This document shows, one piece after another, positions 16,405 to 24,418 of a stretch of DNA of 64,000 bases. Source of the DNA: Mesorhizobium temperatum (GTDB lineage Bacteria > Pseudomonadota > Alphaproteobacteria > Rhizobiales > Rhizobiaceae). The stretch lies in assembly GCF_002284575.1 (NCBI RefSeq), contig NZ_NPKJ01000062.1:52602-116601 (forward strand), read 5' to 3'. The position numbers and the translations under genes are program-made. Position 1 is the stretch's first letter. Each line of letters begins with the position of its first letter. The notes beneath the pieces are model-generated. The model was given only the letters and a program-made list of their open reading frames with translations, searched no databases and had not been told where the DNA came from.

Positions 16405-16874
16405 GCAAGTTCCGGCTTCATCCCCACCGCCGTCCGGTCGACGATCTCGCGCAAGGCGAAGGATGAATTGATCTTCGTCACATGCGGCATCGCCGACAGC
16501 CATTCCTTGTGGATACGCTCATAGTCGACGAGGTCCTTTGCCGCGATGCGCAGGATATAATCGTATTCACCCGACATCAGGTGGCAGGACAGGACATTCG
16601 GGCAGCGCTTTATCGCCGCCTCGAAATCCGACAGCGTCTTCTCGAATTGCCCCGACAGCGATATATGCACGATCGCCGTCATCTGGTGGCCAAGAGCGGC
16701 ATTGGAAAGCCGGGCGTGATAGCCGCGGATGGTTCCGGATTTCTCCAGATTGTCCAGCCGCCGCGAGCAGGCCGACTGCGACAGGCCGACCTTCTCGGCA
16801 AGCGCCGCGTTGGGTATCCGCCCATCCTTCTGCAACGTTTCGAGAATGGCGATATCGATCCTGTCGAGTGGCAT
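16401..16874 (-). CDS. Lrp/AsnC family transcriptional regulator
   Basis: The 157-residue regulator has an N-terminal winged helix-turn-helix (RIPNAALAEKVGLSQSACSRRLDNLEKSG, residues 19-47) and a C-terminal RAM/AsnC ligand-binding domain. It is divergent from ald across a 158-base gap. In rhizobia and other proteobacteria an Lrp-type regulator next to ald activates alanine dehydrogenase in response to alanine, so control of ald is a reasonable inference. The gap presumably holds both promoters and the regulator binding sites; I cannot define them. Confidence 0.93.
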   Translation of the reverse strand: MPLDRIDIAILETLQKDGRIPNAALAEKVGLSQSACSRRLDNLEKSGTIRGYHARLSNAALGHQMTAIVHISLSGQFEKTLSDFEAAIKRCPNVLSCHLMSGEYDYILRIAAKDLVDYERIHKEWLSAMPHVTKINSSFALREIVDRTAVGMKPELA

Positions 16875-17032
16875 TTTTCAGGATTCCTGCGACAATCCGG
16901 CTGTTTTGCGCAACGATTATCGAACCGTGCCCTCTTGCGCAAGCGCATTCGCAAACACCTACGGGACGATTCATGGTTCACTATCTCTAGACAGGGAACG
17001 TGCCCCAAAGGGCCGGATCAGGAGGAGAAGAG

Positions 17033-18148
17033 ATGCGCGTCGGCTGCCCCAGGGAAATCAAGAACCACGAATACCGCGTCGGCCTGACGCCGGGCTCGGT
17101 CCGCGAATATGTCGCGCATGGCCACGAAGTACTGATCGAGGCCGGTGCCGGCGCCGGCATCGGCGCCGACGACAACGCCTATCGCGCAGCCGGCGCCACC
17201 ATCGCCAAGACGGCCGCCGACGTGTTTGCCAAGTCCGACATGATCGTCAAGGTCAAAGAGCCGCAGCCCGACGAATGGGTCCAGCTCCGTGACGGCCAGA
17301 TCCTCTACACCTATCTCCATCTCGCCCCGGATCCGGAGCAGACCAAGGGCCTGATGGCCTCCGGCGTGACGGCCATCGCCTACGAGACGGTCACCGACGA
17401 CCGCGGCGGCCTGCCGCTGCTGGCGCCGATGTCGGAAGTCGCCGGCCGCCTGTCGATCCAGGCCGGCGCCACCGCGCTGCAGAAGGCCAATGGCGGCCGC
17501 GGCGTGCTGCTTGGCGGCGTGCCCGGCGTTCTGCCCGGCAAGGTCACGGTGCTCGGCGGCGGCGTCGTCGGCCTGCACGCCGCCCGGATGGCGGTCGGCC
17601 TTGGCGCCGACGTCACCATCATCGACCGCTCGATCCCGCGCCTGCGCCAGCTCGACGATATCTTCGGCGGCCGCGTCCACACCCGCTATTCGACCGTCGA
17701 GGCGCTGGAAGAGGAATGTTTTTCGGCCGACATCGTCGTCGGCGCCGTGCTGATCCCGGGCGCCGCCGCGCCGAAACTCGTTTCGCGCGAGATGCTGTCG
17801 GGCATGAAGAAAGGCTCGGTGCTTGTCGACGTCGCCATCGACCAGGGCGGCTGCTTCGAGACCTCGCACGCCACAACTCATGCCGCGCCGACCTATGAGG
17901 TCGACGGCGTCATTCACTATTGCGTCGCCAATATGCCGGGTGCGGTGCCGGTCACTTCGGCCCACGCGCTCAACAACGCAACGTTGCATTACGGCCTGCA
18001 GCTCGCCGACAAGGGCCTGAATGCGCTGATCGACGATCATCATTTGCGCAACGGCCTGAATGTCCACAAGGGCAAGATCACCAACCGCGCAGTGGCCGAA
18101 TCACTCGGCTATGAGTTGGTCGAGCCGAAGGCCGTTCTCGCCGCCTGA
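17033..18148 (+). CDS. ald: Alanine dehydrogenase
   Basis: The 371-residue NAD-dependent enzyme interconverts alanine and pyruvate plus ammonia. It opens with MRVGCPREIKNHEYRVGLTP, with the substrate Lys/Arg residues of the N-terminal domain. The dinucleotide-binding glycine motif is VLGGGVVGLHAARMA, near residue 170, and the C-terminal signature is VANMPGAVPVTSAHALNNA. The start at 17033 follows GGAGGAGAAGAG. It is divergent from an Lrp-type regulator and ends at a strong terminator, so it is monocistronic. In rhizobia it matters for alanine metabolism and bacteroid nitrogen exchange. Confidence 0.97.
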   Translation: MRVGCPREIKNHEYRVGLTPGSVREYVAHGHEVLIEAGAGAGIGADDNAYRAAGATIAKTAADVFAKSDMIVKVKEPQPDEWVQLRDGQILYTYLHLAPDPEQTKGLMASGVTAIAYETVTDDRGGLPLLAPMSEVAGRLSIQAGATALQKANGGRGVLLGGVPGVLPGKVTVLGGGVVGLHAARMAVGLGADVTIIDRSIPRLRQLDDIFGGRVHTRYSTVEALEEECFSADIVVGAVLIPGAAAPKLVSREMLSGMKKGSVLVDVAIDQGGCFETSHATTHAAPTYEVDGVIHYCVANMPGAVPVTSAHALNNATLHYGLQLADKGLNALIDDHHLRNGLNVHKGKITNRAVAESLGYELVEPKAVLAA

Positions 18149-18173
18149 ACCCGCCGCTCAATCCTCTCCCGAC

Positions 18174-18208
18174 AGAGCCGCCGACGCCCTCGGCGGCTCT
18201 TTTTTTTA
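18174..18208 (+). terminator. Terminator of ald
   Basis: Perfect stem AGAGCCGCCGA / TCGGCGGCTCT with a five-base loop followed by seven or more T. Confidence 0.92.
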
Positions 18209-18349
18209 CAAGCAAATTTCACGGTTTGCGATTGGCTGACCGGCTTTGCCCGTCATGCGTGCAATGTGTCTTTCCTGTGGCTTTTTTGTTACAGCCGCCA
18301 GCATGGGCGGGTGCTAGACGGGTGGTGGGTTTTTCAAAAGGTAGGGGCA

Positions 18350-19651
18350 ATGACCAGCAAACGATTCGCAAAATCTCTTCTTCTTGGCGCAGTTTCCGTT
18401 CTGGCGCTCGGATCGGTTTCCCATGCCGCCGACGCGGTTGTGCCGGTCGTCGAGACGTCGGCCTTCAACTGGAGTGGCCTCTATGTCGGCTTTGGTGTTG
18501 GCGCCGGCGCCAATGTCCACGAGATCAGCAGCGATTTGGTTCCTGGCTTCTCGTTCAACGGCATTGGCGGTGAAGGCGTATACGGTGAACTGACAGTTGG
18601 GTACGACTATATGGTGTCGCCGCGCTTCCTGATCGGCGGACTTTTGGATGCCCATGCCGGCAACATTGAAACCACGCTCGATGTTGCTGGTTTTGAAGCT
18701 TCGGTCCGCGAGACCTACGGTTTCGACGCTGGGTTGCGGCTTGGTTATCTCTTCACGCCAAACACTTTGGGCTATGTGCTGGGTGGCTATTCCTGGCAGA
18801 AATACAAACTCGACACGAACGCTGGTTTTGATTTCGATTGGGACCAGAGCGGCTACTTCGTCGGAGCTGGCGTTGAAACGGCCATCAACAGCAACTGGAC
18901 CATCAAGTCAGAATATCGCTATACCCGCTTCGGTACTAATGATGATCTCCTTTCCGATTTCGGTGTGCCGGATGGCACCCTCAACCTCGACACGTCGCGG
19001 CATACGTTCCAGGTTGCGGCCAACTATCGCTTTGGCGCCCAGAATGGTGGCGTCGCCTCTTTTGAGGCTCCTGCCTACAACTGGACCGGCTTCTACGTCG
19101 GCGGCGCCGCCGGTGCGGGTGCATCGGTGCATCAGATCGACGTTCCGCCGGCTGGCGACCTCGAGTTCAACGGGATCGGTGGCGAAGGCGTGTTCGGCGA
19201 ATTGAACGTCGGCTACGACCATGATTTCGGCAGCTGGGTCGCAGGCGTCATGGTGGATGCCCGCTACTCCGGCATGACTTCGGAACTTGAGGTCCCGGGC
19301 GGGTCGATCAATCTGGATACTGATTACGGATTCGATGTGCTTGGTCGTGTCGGTATGAAAGTCAACGAGTCAACCCTCGCCTACGTGCTCGGTGGTTACA
19401 GTTGGCAGCACTTCGATCTGAACGCGTCTTCACCCATCGGCGATATCCTCGATTGGGACTCCAGCGGCTTCTCGGTGGGTGGTGGTCTGGAAACGGCCAT
19501 GTCCAGCAACGTGACCGTCGGCCTCGAGTACCGCTATTCGCAGTTCTCCGAGAAGGATTTTTCGTCGGAACTTGGGCTGCCGGACGACACTCTCACCTCC
19601 ACGCCTTCGTTCCATACCGTCCGCATCGGCGCGAAGTACAAGTTCAACTAA
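18350..19651 (+). CDS. Outer membrane protein with two tandem Omp25/OmpW-like beta-barrel domains
   Basis: The protein (433 aa) has a signal peptide (residues 1-26, cleavage after VSHA) and two homologous barrel units. Unit 1 (about 38-235) starts AFNWSGLYVG; unit 2 (about 242-433) starts AYNWTGFYVGG. Each carries FNGIGGEGV(Y/F)GEL, YVLGGYSWQ, E(Y)RYTRF or EYRYSQF, and ends with the aromatic C-terminal strand (VAANYRFG, IGAKYKFN). Single units of about 200 residues resemble the small eight-stranded porin-like Omp25/Hbp proteins of rhizobia and Brucella. A tandem pair in one chain is unusual. The start at 18350 follows GGTAGGGGCA. It has its own terminator, so it is monocistronic. Confidence 0.85.
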   Translation: MTSKRFAKSLLLGAVSVLALGSVSHAADAVVPVVETSAFNWSGLYVGFGVGAGANVHEISSDLVPGFSFNGIGGEGVYGELTVGYDYMVSPRFLIGGLLDAHAGNIETTLDVAGFEASVRETYGFDAGLRLGYLFTPNTLGYVLGGYSWQKYKLDTNAGFDFDWDQSGYFVGAGVETAINSNWTIKSEYRYTRFGTNDDLLSDFGVPDGTLNLDTSRHTFQVAANYRFGAQNGGVASFEAPAYNWTGFYVGGAAGAGASVHQIDVPPAGDLEFNGIGGEGVFGELNVGYDHDFGSWVAGVMVDARYSGMTSELEVPGGSINLDTDYGFDVLGRVGMKVNESTLAYVLGGYSWQHFDLNASSPIGDILDWDSSGFSVGGGLETAMSSNVTVGLEYRYSQFSEKDFSSELGLPDDTLTSTPSFHTVRIGAKYKFN

Positions 19652-19670
19652 AGACCGTCCAGACAACAGT

Positions 19671-19706
19671 AAAAGCCCGCCGGTCATTCCGGCGGGCTTT
19701 TTCTTT
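19671..19706 (+). terminator. Terminator of the double-barrel omp gene
   Basis: Perfect 12-bp stem AAAGCCCGCCGG / CCGGCGGGCTTT with a five-base loop and a T-rich tail. Confidence 0.92.
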
Positions 19707-19741
19707 GGGGCGGAAGAAATGCGGGGCGGACAGGGCGGGCA

Positions 19742-19770
19742 ACAAAAAAGCGGAGCCAAAGCCCCGCTTC
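19742..19770 (-). terminator. Possible terminator for the DUF1203 gene
   Basis: On the minus strand a short stem AAGCGG / CCGCTT is followed by six T. It is about 120 bases downstream of the DUF1203 stop. Position and T-tract fit; the stem is short. The remainder of 19707-19891 shows nothing else. Confidence 0.4.
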
Positions 19771-19891
19771 CTCTGATATCGAGACTTCCCGCCGGTTCAT
19801 CCGCGGTCGGCAAATCGATCGACAATCATTCCGTAACGCGACAATGCGACAGGCGTACGACAGCTGCGACCGATGAATACCGCCCGGATCG

Positions 19892-20359
19892 TCACGCGCG
19901 CTCGATCCGGCACTGGTAGCAATTGTTGCGCGCCGAGCGGACATGCACATAGGCGATATCGTTGCGCTCGAACAAGGTCTCGGCCCGCGCCGCTATAGCG
20001 GCCGTTGGAATGACGCCGCCGCTGCCATAGACGATGCGGTCGTCCCTGCCGTAGCCGCGCATGATGTAGTCGGCACTTTCGAGAATTTCGGGAAGCGCCT
20101 CGGCTTCGGCGGCGCGCTCGCATTCCTCGGCATGCAGAAAGATCGGTCCGGTTTCGGCGTAGGGCTGCAATTCCGGGAATGGCCGGTAGGCGAGGATGAG
20201 ATAGGCGTCTCCGGCGGTCACGTTCTTCAGGCAGTGGCGGCAAGGCACGCCGTCGCCGTCGGATATTGTCCGCTCTGGTATCAGGCCGTAGGCGTCCGGC
20301 GCGCCGCGCTGCAAGGCTCTGACATCTTCCGTGGGCAAGGCTTTGAACTGGATGGTCAT
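19892..20359 (-). CDS. DUF1203 family protein
   Basis: The 155-residue protein has the hallmark layout of DUF1203: an N-terminal LIPERTISDGDGVPCRHCLKNV segment with a CRHC pair, AYLILAYRPFPELQPYAETGPIFLHAEECE in the middle, and IAYVHVRSARNNCYQCRIERA at the C-terminus. Cys/His residues in these blocks could bind a metal. No function is established for the family. It is a stand-alone gene 77 bases downstream of the dapB stop on the same strand and may be read through from dapB. Confidence 0.85.
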   Translation of the reverse strand: MTIQFKALPTEDVRALQRGAPDAYGLIPERTISDGDGVPCRHCLKNVTAGDAYLILAYRPFPELQPYAETGPIFLHAEECERAAEAEALPEILESADYIMRGYGRDDRIVYGSGGVIPTAAIAARAETLFERNDIAYVHVRSARNNCYQCRIERA

Positions 20360-20436
20360 GGCGAAATCTCCGGTATCGTCGACCGGAAATTACGCCGCTG
20401 CGCCAGCGTCTCCCACCCGATTCCTGCCAATTCGGA

Positions 20437-21243
20437 TCAGTCCATCAAGGCGTCGAGACCGCGCACCAGCCCTGTGATCTCCTGTACCCGCCTGATAGCG
20501 AGCAGTGTGCCGGCCACGTAAGGAGCAGCGGACGAGCCGGCGTCGTGACGAATGGTCAACCGCTCGTCGGGCAGGCCGAACAGCGCCTCACAGGACAGGA
20601 TGTAGGAAGGCAGGCGAAGCGCATGCACCTGCACCCCCTCGCCCGTACCGACCGCCGCACCGCGGGTTCCCGGCACACCCGAGACCTCCGAGACCGGCCG
20701 CACCGTCGAAGCCTTGCGGACATCGGCCAGCGCTTCGGCAAGCTCGCGCGCGGTGCCGGACGGCGCGTCAGGTTTCTTGGCGCTCGCATAGTCGATCACC
20801 TCGACATCCGGCACGTATTTCGCCGCCATCAGGGCAAACCGCTTCATCAGCGTGGCGGTGATCGAAAAATTGCCGGCTGCAATAACGCCGACACGATTGG
20901 CGCGTGCTGCAGCGTCGATCTCGCCGAAATCGGTCGCACCCAGCCCCGACGTGCCGATCACAACGTGCCGCCCCTTCTCTATGGCCAGCAGCGCATGGTC
21001 TTTCACCACATGCGGCTTGGTGTAGTCGACCAGCACGTCCGACGGTACCTCCAGCGCCTCGGCCAGCGATGCGGAAACGGTGATGCCGTTGGCCGGCATG
21101 CCAACCAGGAGGCCGGAATCCTGCCCCGCGCCGCTGCGCGACACAGCCCCGACCAGTGCCATGTCGCCTTGCGCCCCGATCGCCGGAACCAGTGCCTTGC
21201 CGACCCAGCCGGTCGCACCGGCCATCACCACCCGAATCGTCAT
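20437..21243 (-). CDS. dapB: 4-hydroxy-tetrahydrodipicolinate reductase
   Basis: Lysine/diaminopimelate pathway enzyme (268 aa). The NAD(P)-binding GATGWVGKAL is at residues 9-18. The substrate region includes DYTKPHVVKDHALLAI and the GNFSITATLMKRFA motif. The catalytic block is YASAKKPDAPSGTARELAE, where most DapB enzymes have a His-rich EXHHXXKXDAPSGTA; here the His pair is replaced by YASAKKPDAPSGTA, so this is a divergent member. The start at 21243 follows GGAGG by eight bases. The longer frame upstream is repeat DNA. Confidence 0.82.
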   Translation of the reverse strand: MTIRVVMAGATGWVGKALVPAIGAQGDMALVGAVSRSGAGQDSGLLVGMPANGITVSASLAEALEVPSDVLVDYTKPHVVKDHALLAIEKGRHVVIGTSGLGATDFGEIDAAARANRVGVIAAGNFSITATLMKRFALMAAKYVPDVEVIDYASAKKPDAPSGTARELAEALADVRKASTVRPVSEVSGVPGTRGAAVGTGEGVQVHALRLPSYILSCEALFGLPDERLTIRHDAGSSAAPYVAGTLLAIRRVQEITGLVRGLDALMD

Positions 21244-21263
21244 CGTTTGATCCTCCATCATCA

Positions 21264-21366
21264 TTGGAGCGCCACGCGTCCTTTTTGGACGCGCAAAGGA
21301 CGCTCCAACATTTGAGTCTACGCATCGTGCTTTTCGAGAATCGATCCCGATTTTCGGGCCGATGCG
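21264..21366. repeat. Dispersed repeat composite, modules B and A
   Basis: Module B (21264-21308, TTGGAGCGCCACGCG...GACGCTCCAA) is followed by ATTTGAGTCTA and module A (21322-21365, GCATCGTGCTTTTCG...CGGGCCGATGC). The same two modules, in reverse orientation, occur at 41653-41750. Both modules are imperfect palindromes. Confidence 0.8.
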
Positions 21367-21561
21367 GTAGGCTTTGACCGACAGCGATATGGAAAGAGCG
21401 CGGCTCATTCAAGCCAGGCTCTTTTTCGGGTGTTGATCCAGACCGCAGTGACTGAGCCTGTTTCGAAAATTACAGCGGCGAGTCAGATGATGGTGTCTTC
21501 GAGAACCGGAAGCGCAGAAAACGCCTTCAGATGGCCGCCAATGCGGATTTCGGACAGGCGC

Positions 21562-22119
21562 TCAGCGGATGAAGTCGTCAAAGCGGCGCAGCGTCACCCG
21601 GCGATTGCGCCAATTCTCGTTCTGCGTCTGCACCAGCAGGAATTCCTCGCCGTAGCCGACGGTTTCCAGTGTATAGCCCGGCACGCCGAATTCGCGCACC
21701 AAGGTGCGCTTCAGCGAAGCGGCGCGCTGTTCGGAGAGGATCTGGTTCGACTGGAAAGAGCCGACCGCGTCGGTATGGCCTTCGATCAGCACGCGGGCAC
21801 CGCGGTCGCGCCGCAGGATGCGCCGAAGCGCATCGGCGATATTTTCGATCTTGCCATATTGCGATTCGGAAATGGCCGCCGAGCCAAAGGCGAAATTGAT
21901 CGACTGGATATCGATCGAACGGGCCATGCGCCGCAGGTCCGGCCGCCTCTTGAATTCGCGGATGGTGACGCGCTGGTTCGGGCGCAGCTTAACGCGGGGC
22001 GCGGCCTCGAGCTGACGCTCGATCGTCGCCGCCGAAGGCGTGGTTGCCTGGGCGGCGGCAAGGGTCGGCACGGCGAGGGCCGCAATCAGCGCGGCGGCAA
22101 ATGTGCGTCGGGTCAGCAT
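21562..22119 (-). CDS. OmpA-domain outer membrane/periplasmic protein
   Basis: The 185-residue protein starts with a signal peptide (residues 1-22, MLTRRTFAAALIAALAVPTLAAA) and ends in an OmpA-type peptidoglycan-binding domain. Diagnostic blocks are INFAFGSAAISESQYGKIENIADALRR, then VLIEGHTDAVGSFQSNQILSEQRAASLKRTL. The middle (about 23-75) is short and Arg/Gln-rich, so this is not a full OmpA barrel but an exported OmpA-like linker protein. The start at 22119 follows AAGGAGAAAAG. It is followed by no clear terminator. Confidence 0.88.
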   Translation of the reverse strand: MLTRRTFAAALIAALAVPTLAAAQATTPSAATIERQLEAAPRVKLRPNQRVTIREFKRRPDLRRMARSIDIQSINFAFGSAAISESQYGKIENIADALRRILRRDRGARVLIEGHTDAVGSFQSNQILSEQRAASLKRTLVREFGVPGYTLETVGYGEEFLLVQTQNENWRNRRVTLRRFDDFIR

Positions 22120-22218
22120 GTCTTTTCTCCTTCGGCCTCTGCCGCATTGATGGTGCCGGCAAGATGGCAAAGACAAGCTGAAGCATTGATGAACAATAGG
22201 TTCAGTTTGCGGAGAAAA

Positions 22219-22782
22219 TCATGGCCGCATGACGCTGGCCGCACGCTCGGCGAAGGTCATTGGATGCACGATCTCCTTCTTTTGCGCGACCGGTGCAAAG
22301 CCGAGCTTCTGGTAGAGCGGCAATGCCGCCGGATGGTCGAGCGTGCAGGTCTGCACCGTCACCCGCCTTGGGCCGTGCGACCAGGCGGCGGCGATCGCCG
22401 CACCGAGGAACCAGCGGCCGATGCCTTGGCCGGTCGCGTGCTCCATCATGCCGAAATAGGCAAGTTCCACTTCTTCCGGCAGATGCGGCTTTAGGTCGAA
22501 GAAGCCGGCCGGCGACCCATCGAGATACAGCACCCTGATGTCGCGGTCCTCGCGATGGATGCCTGCAGAAAGCTCCTCGTCGCTCAGCCTCAGCACGTTG
22601 ACCCAGTGCCATTTGCGACCCACCCGATCCATCAAATAGCGGTAGAAATGCAGAGGAATGTCCTTGGTTTTCAGCAGAGCGATCTGGCGGTTGTACGGCA
22701 CCGGCGGCGAATAGGCCGGCGGCACATGCATTTCGAGAAACGTCACCGTGACCTCGATGTCTTCAAGCGCTCCGTTTTCCAT
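22219..22782 (-). CDS. GNAT family N-acetyltransferase
   Basis: The 187-residue protein has a C-terminal GNAT fold: the beta strand VELAYFGMM, the acetyl-CoA pyrophosphate loop ATGQGIGRWFLGAAI, and TCTLDHPAALPLYQKLGFAPV as motif B. The substrate is unknown. Its ATG overlaps the TGA of sseA by one base (TGATG), so it is translationally coupled as the last gene of the cysK-alaX-sseA-GNAT operon. Confidence 0.88.
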   Translation of the reverse strand: MENGALEDIEVTVTFLEMHVPPAYSPPVPYNRQIALLKTKDIPLHFYRYLMDRVGRKWHWVNVLRLSDEELSAGIHREDRDIRVLYLDGSPAGFFDLKPHLPEEVELAYFGMMEHATGQGIGRWFLGAAIAAAWSHGPRRVTVQTCTLDHPAALPLYQKLGFAPVAQKKEIVHPMTFAERAASVMRP

Positions 22783-23639
22783 CACTGTCGATCCTTGCCC
22801 GTCACGACGGGCGTATCGCCAAGCCCTCCCCATTCCGTCCATGAACCGTCGTAGAGCCTGTTGTCGGTATGGCCAAGCGTCTCGAGCGCCAGCGTGATCG
22901 CCGCCGCAGTGACGCCTGAGCCGCAAGAGGTGACAACCGGTTTCGACAGGTCGATGCCGGCGTCCTCGATCACCTTGCGCAATCGGTCTTTCGGCAGCAG
23001 CTCGCCGTCCTCGGCAAGCGCCGAAAACGGCACATTGTGCGCGCCGGGCATATGGCCCGAGCGGATGCCGGCGCGAGGCTCCGGCTCGGTACCGGCAAAC
23101 CGGCCAGGCGAACGCGCGTCGGCGATCTGGCTTTCCCCGGTCTCGACGATCCGGCGCATATCGGCCAGGCTGGCGACGCGAGCGGTATCGAAGTCGGCAT
23201 GAAACACGCAGGGCGCGATCTTCGTCGGCTCCGCCGTCACCGGCCGTCCCGCCGCTTTCCAGCGGTCGAAACCGCCGCCCAATACGTAGACCTGGAACAC
23301 CCCCATGACACGAAACATCCACCAGGCGCGCGGCGCCGAGAAGAAGCCCGGACCGTCATAGACGACGATGGTGTCGTCGGCCGAAATGCCCATGGCGCCG
23401 ACATATTGGGCGAAATGCTGCGGCGACGGCAGCGTGTGCGGCAGTGGGGAATCAGGATCCGAGATCGCATCCTGATCCAGGAAGCGGGCGCCTGGAATGT
23501 GCGCTGCGTCATATTCGGCGCGCGCGTCGCGCTTCTGCGCCGGCAGATACCAGGACGTGTCGACGATGGTCAGGCCAGGCTCGCCGAGGCGCTTCTGCAA
23601 CCAGTCCGCATCGACGGTGAAAGGGCTGTCTTCGGCCAT
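22782..23639 (-). CDS. sseA: 3-mercaptopyruvate sulfurtransferase
   Basis: The 285-residue protein has two rhodanese domains. The first is inactive-like (VDTSWYLPAQKRDARAEYDAAHIPGARFLD). The second carries the catalytic loop VTSCGSGVTAAA, with the Cys in the CGSGVT form that marks mercaptopyruvate rather than thiosulfate sulfurtransferases. It transfers sulfur from 3-mercaptopyruvate to cyanide or thiol acceptors. It starts 35 bases after the alanyl-editing gene and ends coupled to the GNAT gene. Upstream is cysteine synthase, giving a cysteine/sulfur context. Confidence 0.95.
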   Translation of the reverse strand: MAEDSPFTVDADWLQKRLGEPGLTIVDTSWYLPAQKRDARAEYDAAHIPGARFLDQDAISDPDSPLPHTLPSPQHFAQYVGAMGISADDTIVVYDGPGFFSAPRAWWMFRVMGVFQVYVLGGGFDRWKAAGRPVTAEPTKIAPCVFHADFDTARVASLADMRRIVETGESQIADARSPGRFAGTEPEPRAGIRSGHMPGAHNVPFSALAEDGELLPKDRLRKVIEDAGIDLSKPVVTSCGSGVTAAAITLALETLGHTDNRLYDGSWTEWGGLGDTPVVTGKDRQ

Positions 23640-23674
23640 TCTTCTTCTCCTGCCCGCCTTTGACAATCTGTTTA

Positions 23675-24418
23675 TCAGGCCGGCGGCATCGGTCCAAAGC
23701 GTATTCGGAAGCGCCGGTTCTCGCGACCCTTCTTCTCGATCTTGCCGATATGGATCTCGCCGACTTCTCCTGTGCTCTTCACATGGGTGCCGCCGCAAGG
23801 CTGGCTGTCGATCGAGGCGTTCTCGCCAATGCAGACCAGGCGGATCTTGCCCGTGCCGACGGGTGGCCGAACATTCTTGGATTTCACCAGTCCCGGATTG
23901 GCCGCCAGTTCCTCGTCGGTGATCAGCCTGACAAAGACCGGGTGATCGGCCCGCACCAGTTCCATCAGCCGGGCCGTCACGTCTTCCCTGGTGAAGCCGG
24001 CATCCGGAATATCGAAATCGATACGGCTGTCGTCCTCGGAAACCGAGGCGCCGGTGATCGGGAACGGGCAGACGACGGTGAGCAAATGGCAGGCTGTGTG
24101 CATACGCATCAGCAAATGCCGCCTCTCCCAATCGACGGCGAGCTTTATCGGTTCGCCGACCTCAAGCACCGCCTGCTCAGGCGGCGGCACATGAATGATC
24201 ACGTCCTTGGTCTCACCGGTGATTGTGGCGGCAACAGCGATCAGGCTGCCGTCGGCGCGTTCGAGAGTGCCCGTATCGCCCGGCTGCCCGCCCGACGTGG
24301 CATAGAAGATCGTCCGGTCCAGGATGATGCCGCCACGGTCGTTGACGGCGACAATCGTGGCGTCAGCCGTCCTGAGATAGGCGTCGTCGCGAAACAGCGC
24401 TTCCGTTTTGTAAGCCAT
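23675..24418 (-). CDS. AlaX-type alanyl-tRNA editing protein
   Basis: The 247-residue free-standing editing domain resembles the C-terminal part of alanyl-tRNA synthetase. The zinc/tRNA-editing motifs are HTACH (HxxxH, in LLMRMHTACHLL) and CGGTH (CxxxH, in SQPCGGTHVKST). An N-terminal FYATSGGQPGDTG block is typical of AlaX with an extended N-terminal domain. It should hydrolyse Ser or Gly mischarged on tRNA-Ala. Its ATG overlaps the TGA of cysK by one base (TGATG), so it is coupled to cysteine synthase, and sseA follows. Confidence 0.93.
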   Translation of the reverse strand: MAYKTEALFRDDAYLRTADATIVAVNDRGGIILDRTIFYATSGGQPGDTGTLERADGSLIAVAATITGETKDVIIHVPPPEQAVLEVGEPIKLAVDWERRHLLMRMHTACHLLTVVCPFPITGASVSEDDSRIDFDIPDAGFTREDVTARLMELVRADHPVFVRLITDEELAANPGLVKSKNVRPPVGTGKIRLVCIGENASIDSQPCGGTHVKSTGEVGEIHIGKIEKKGRENRRFRIRFGPMPPA

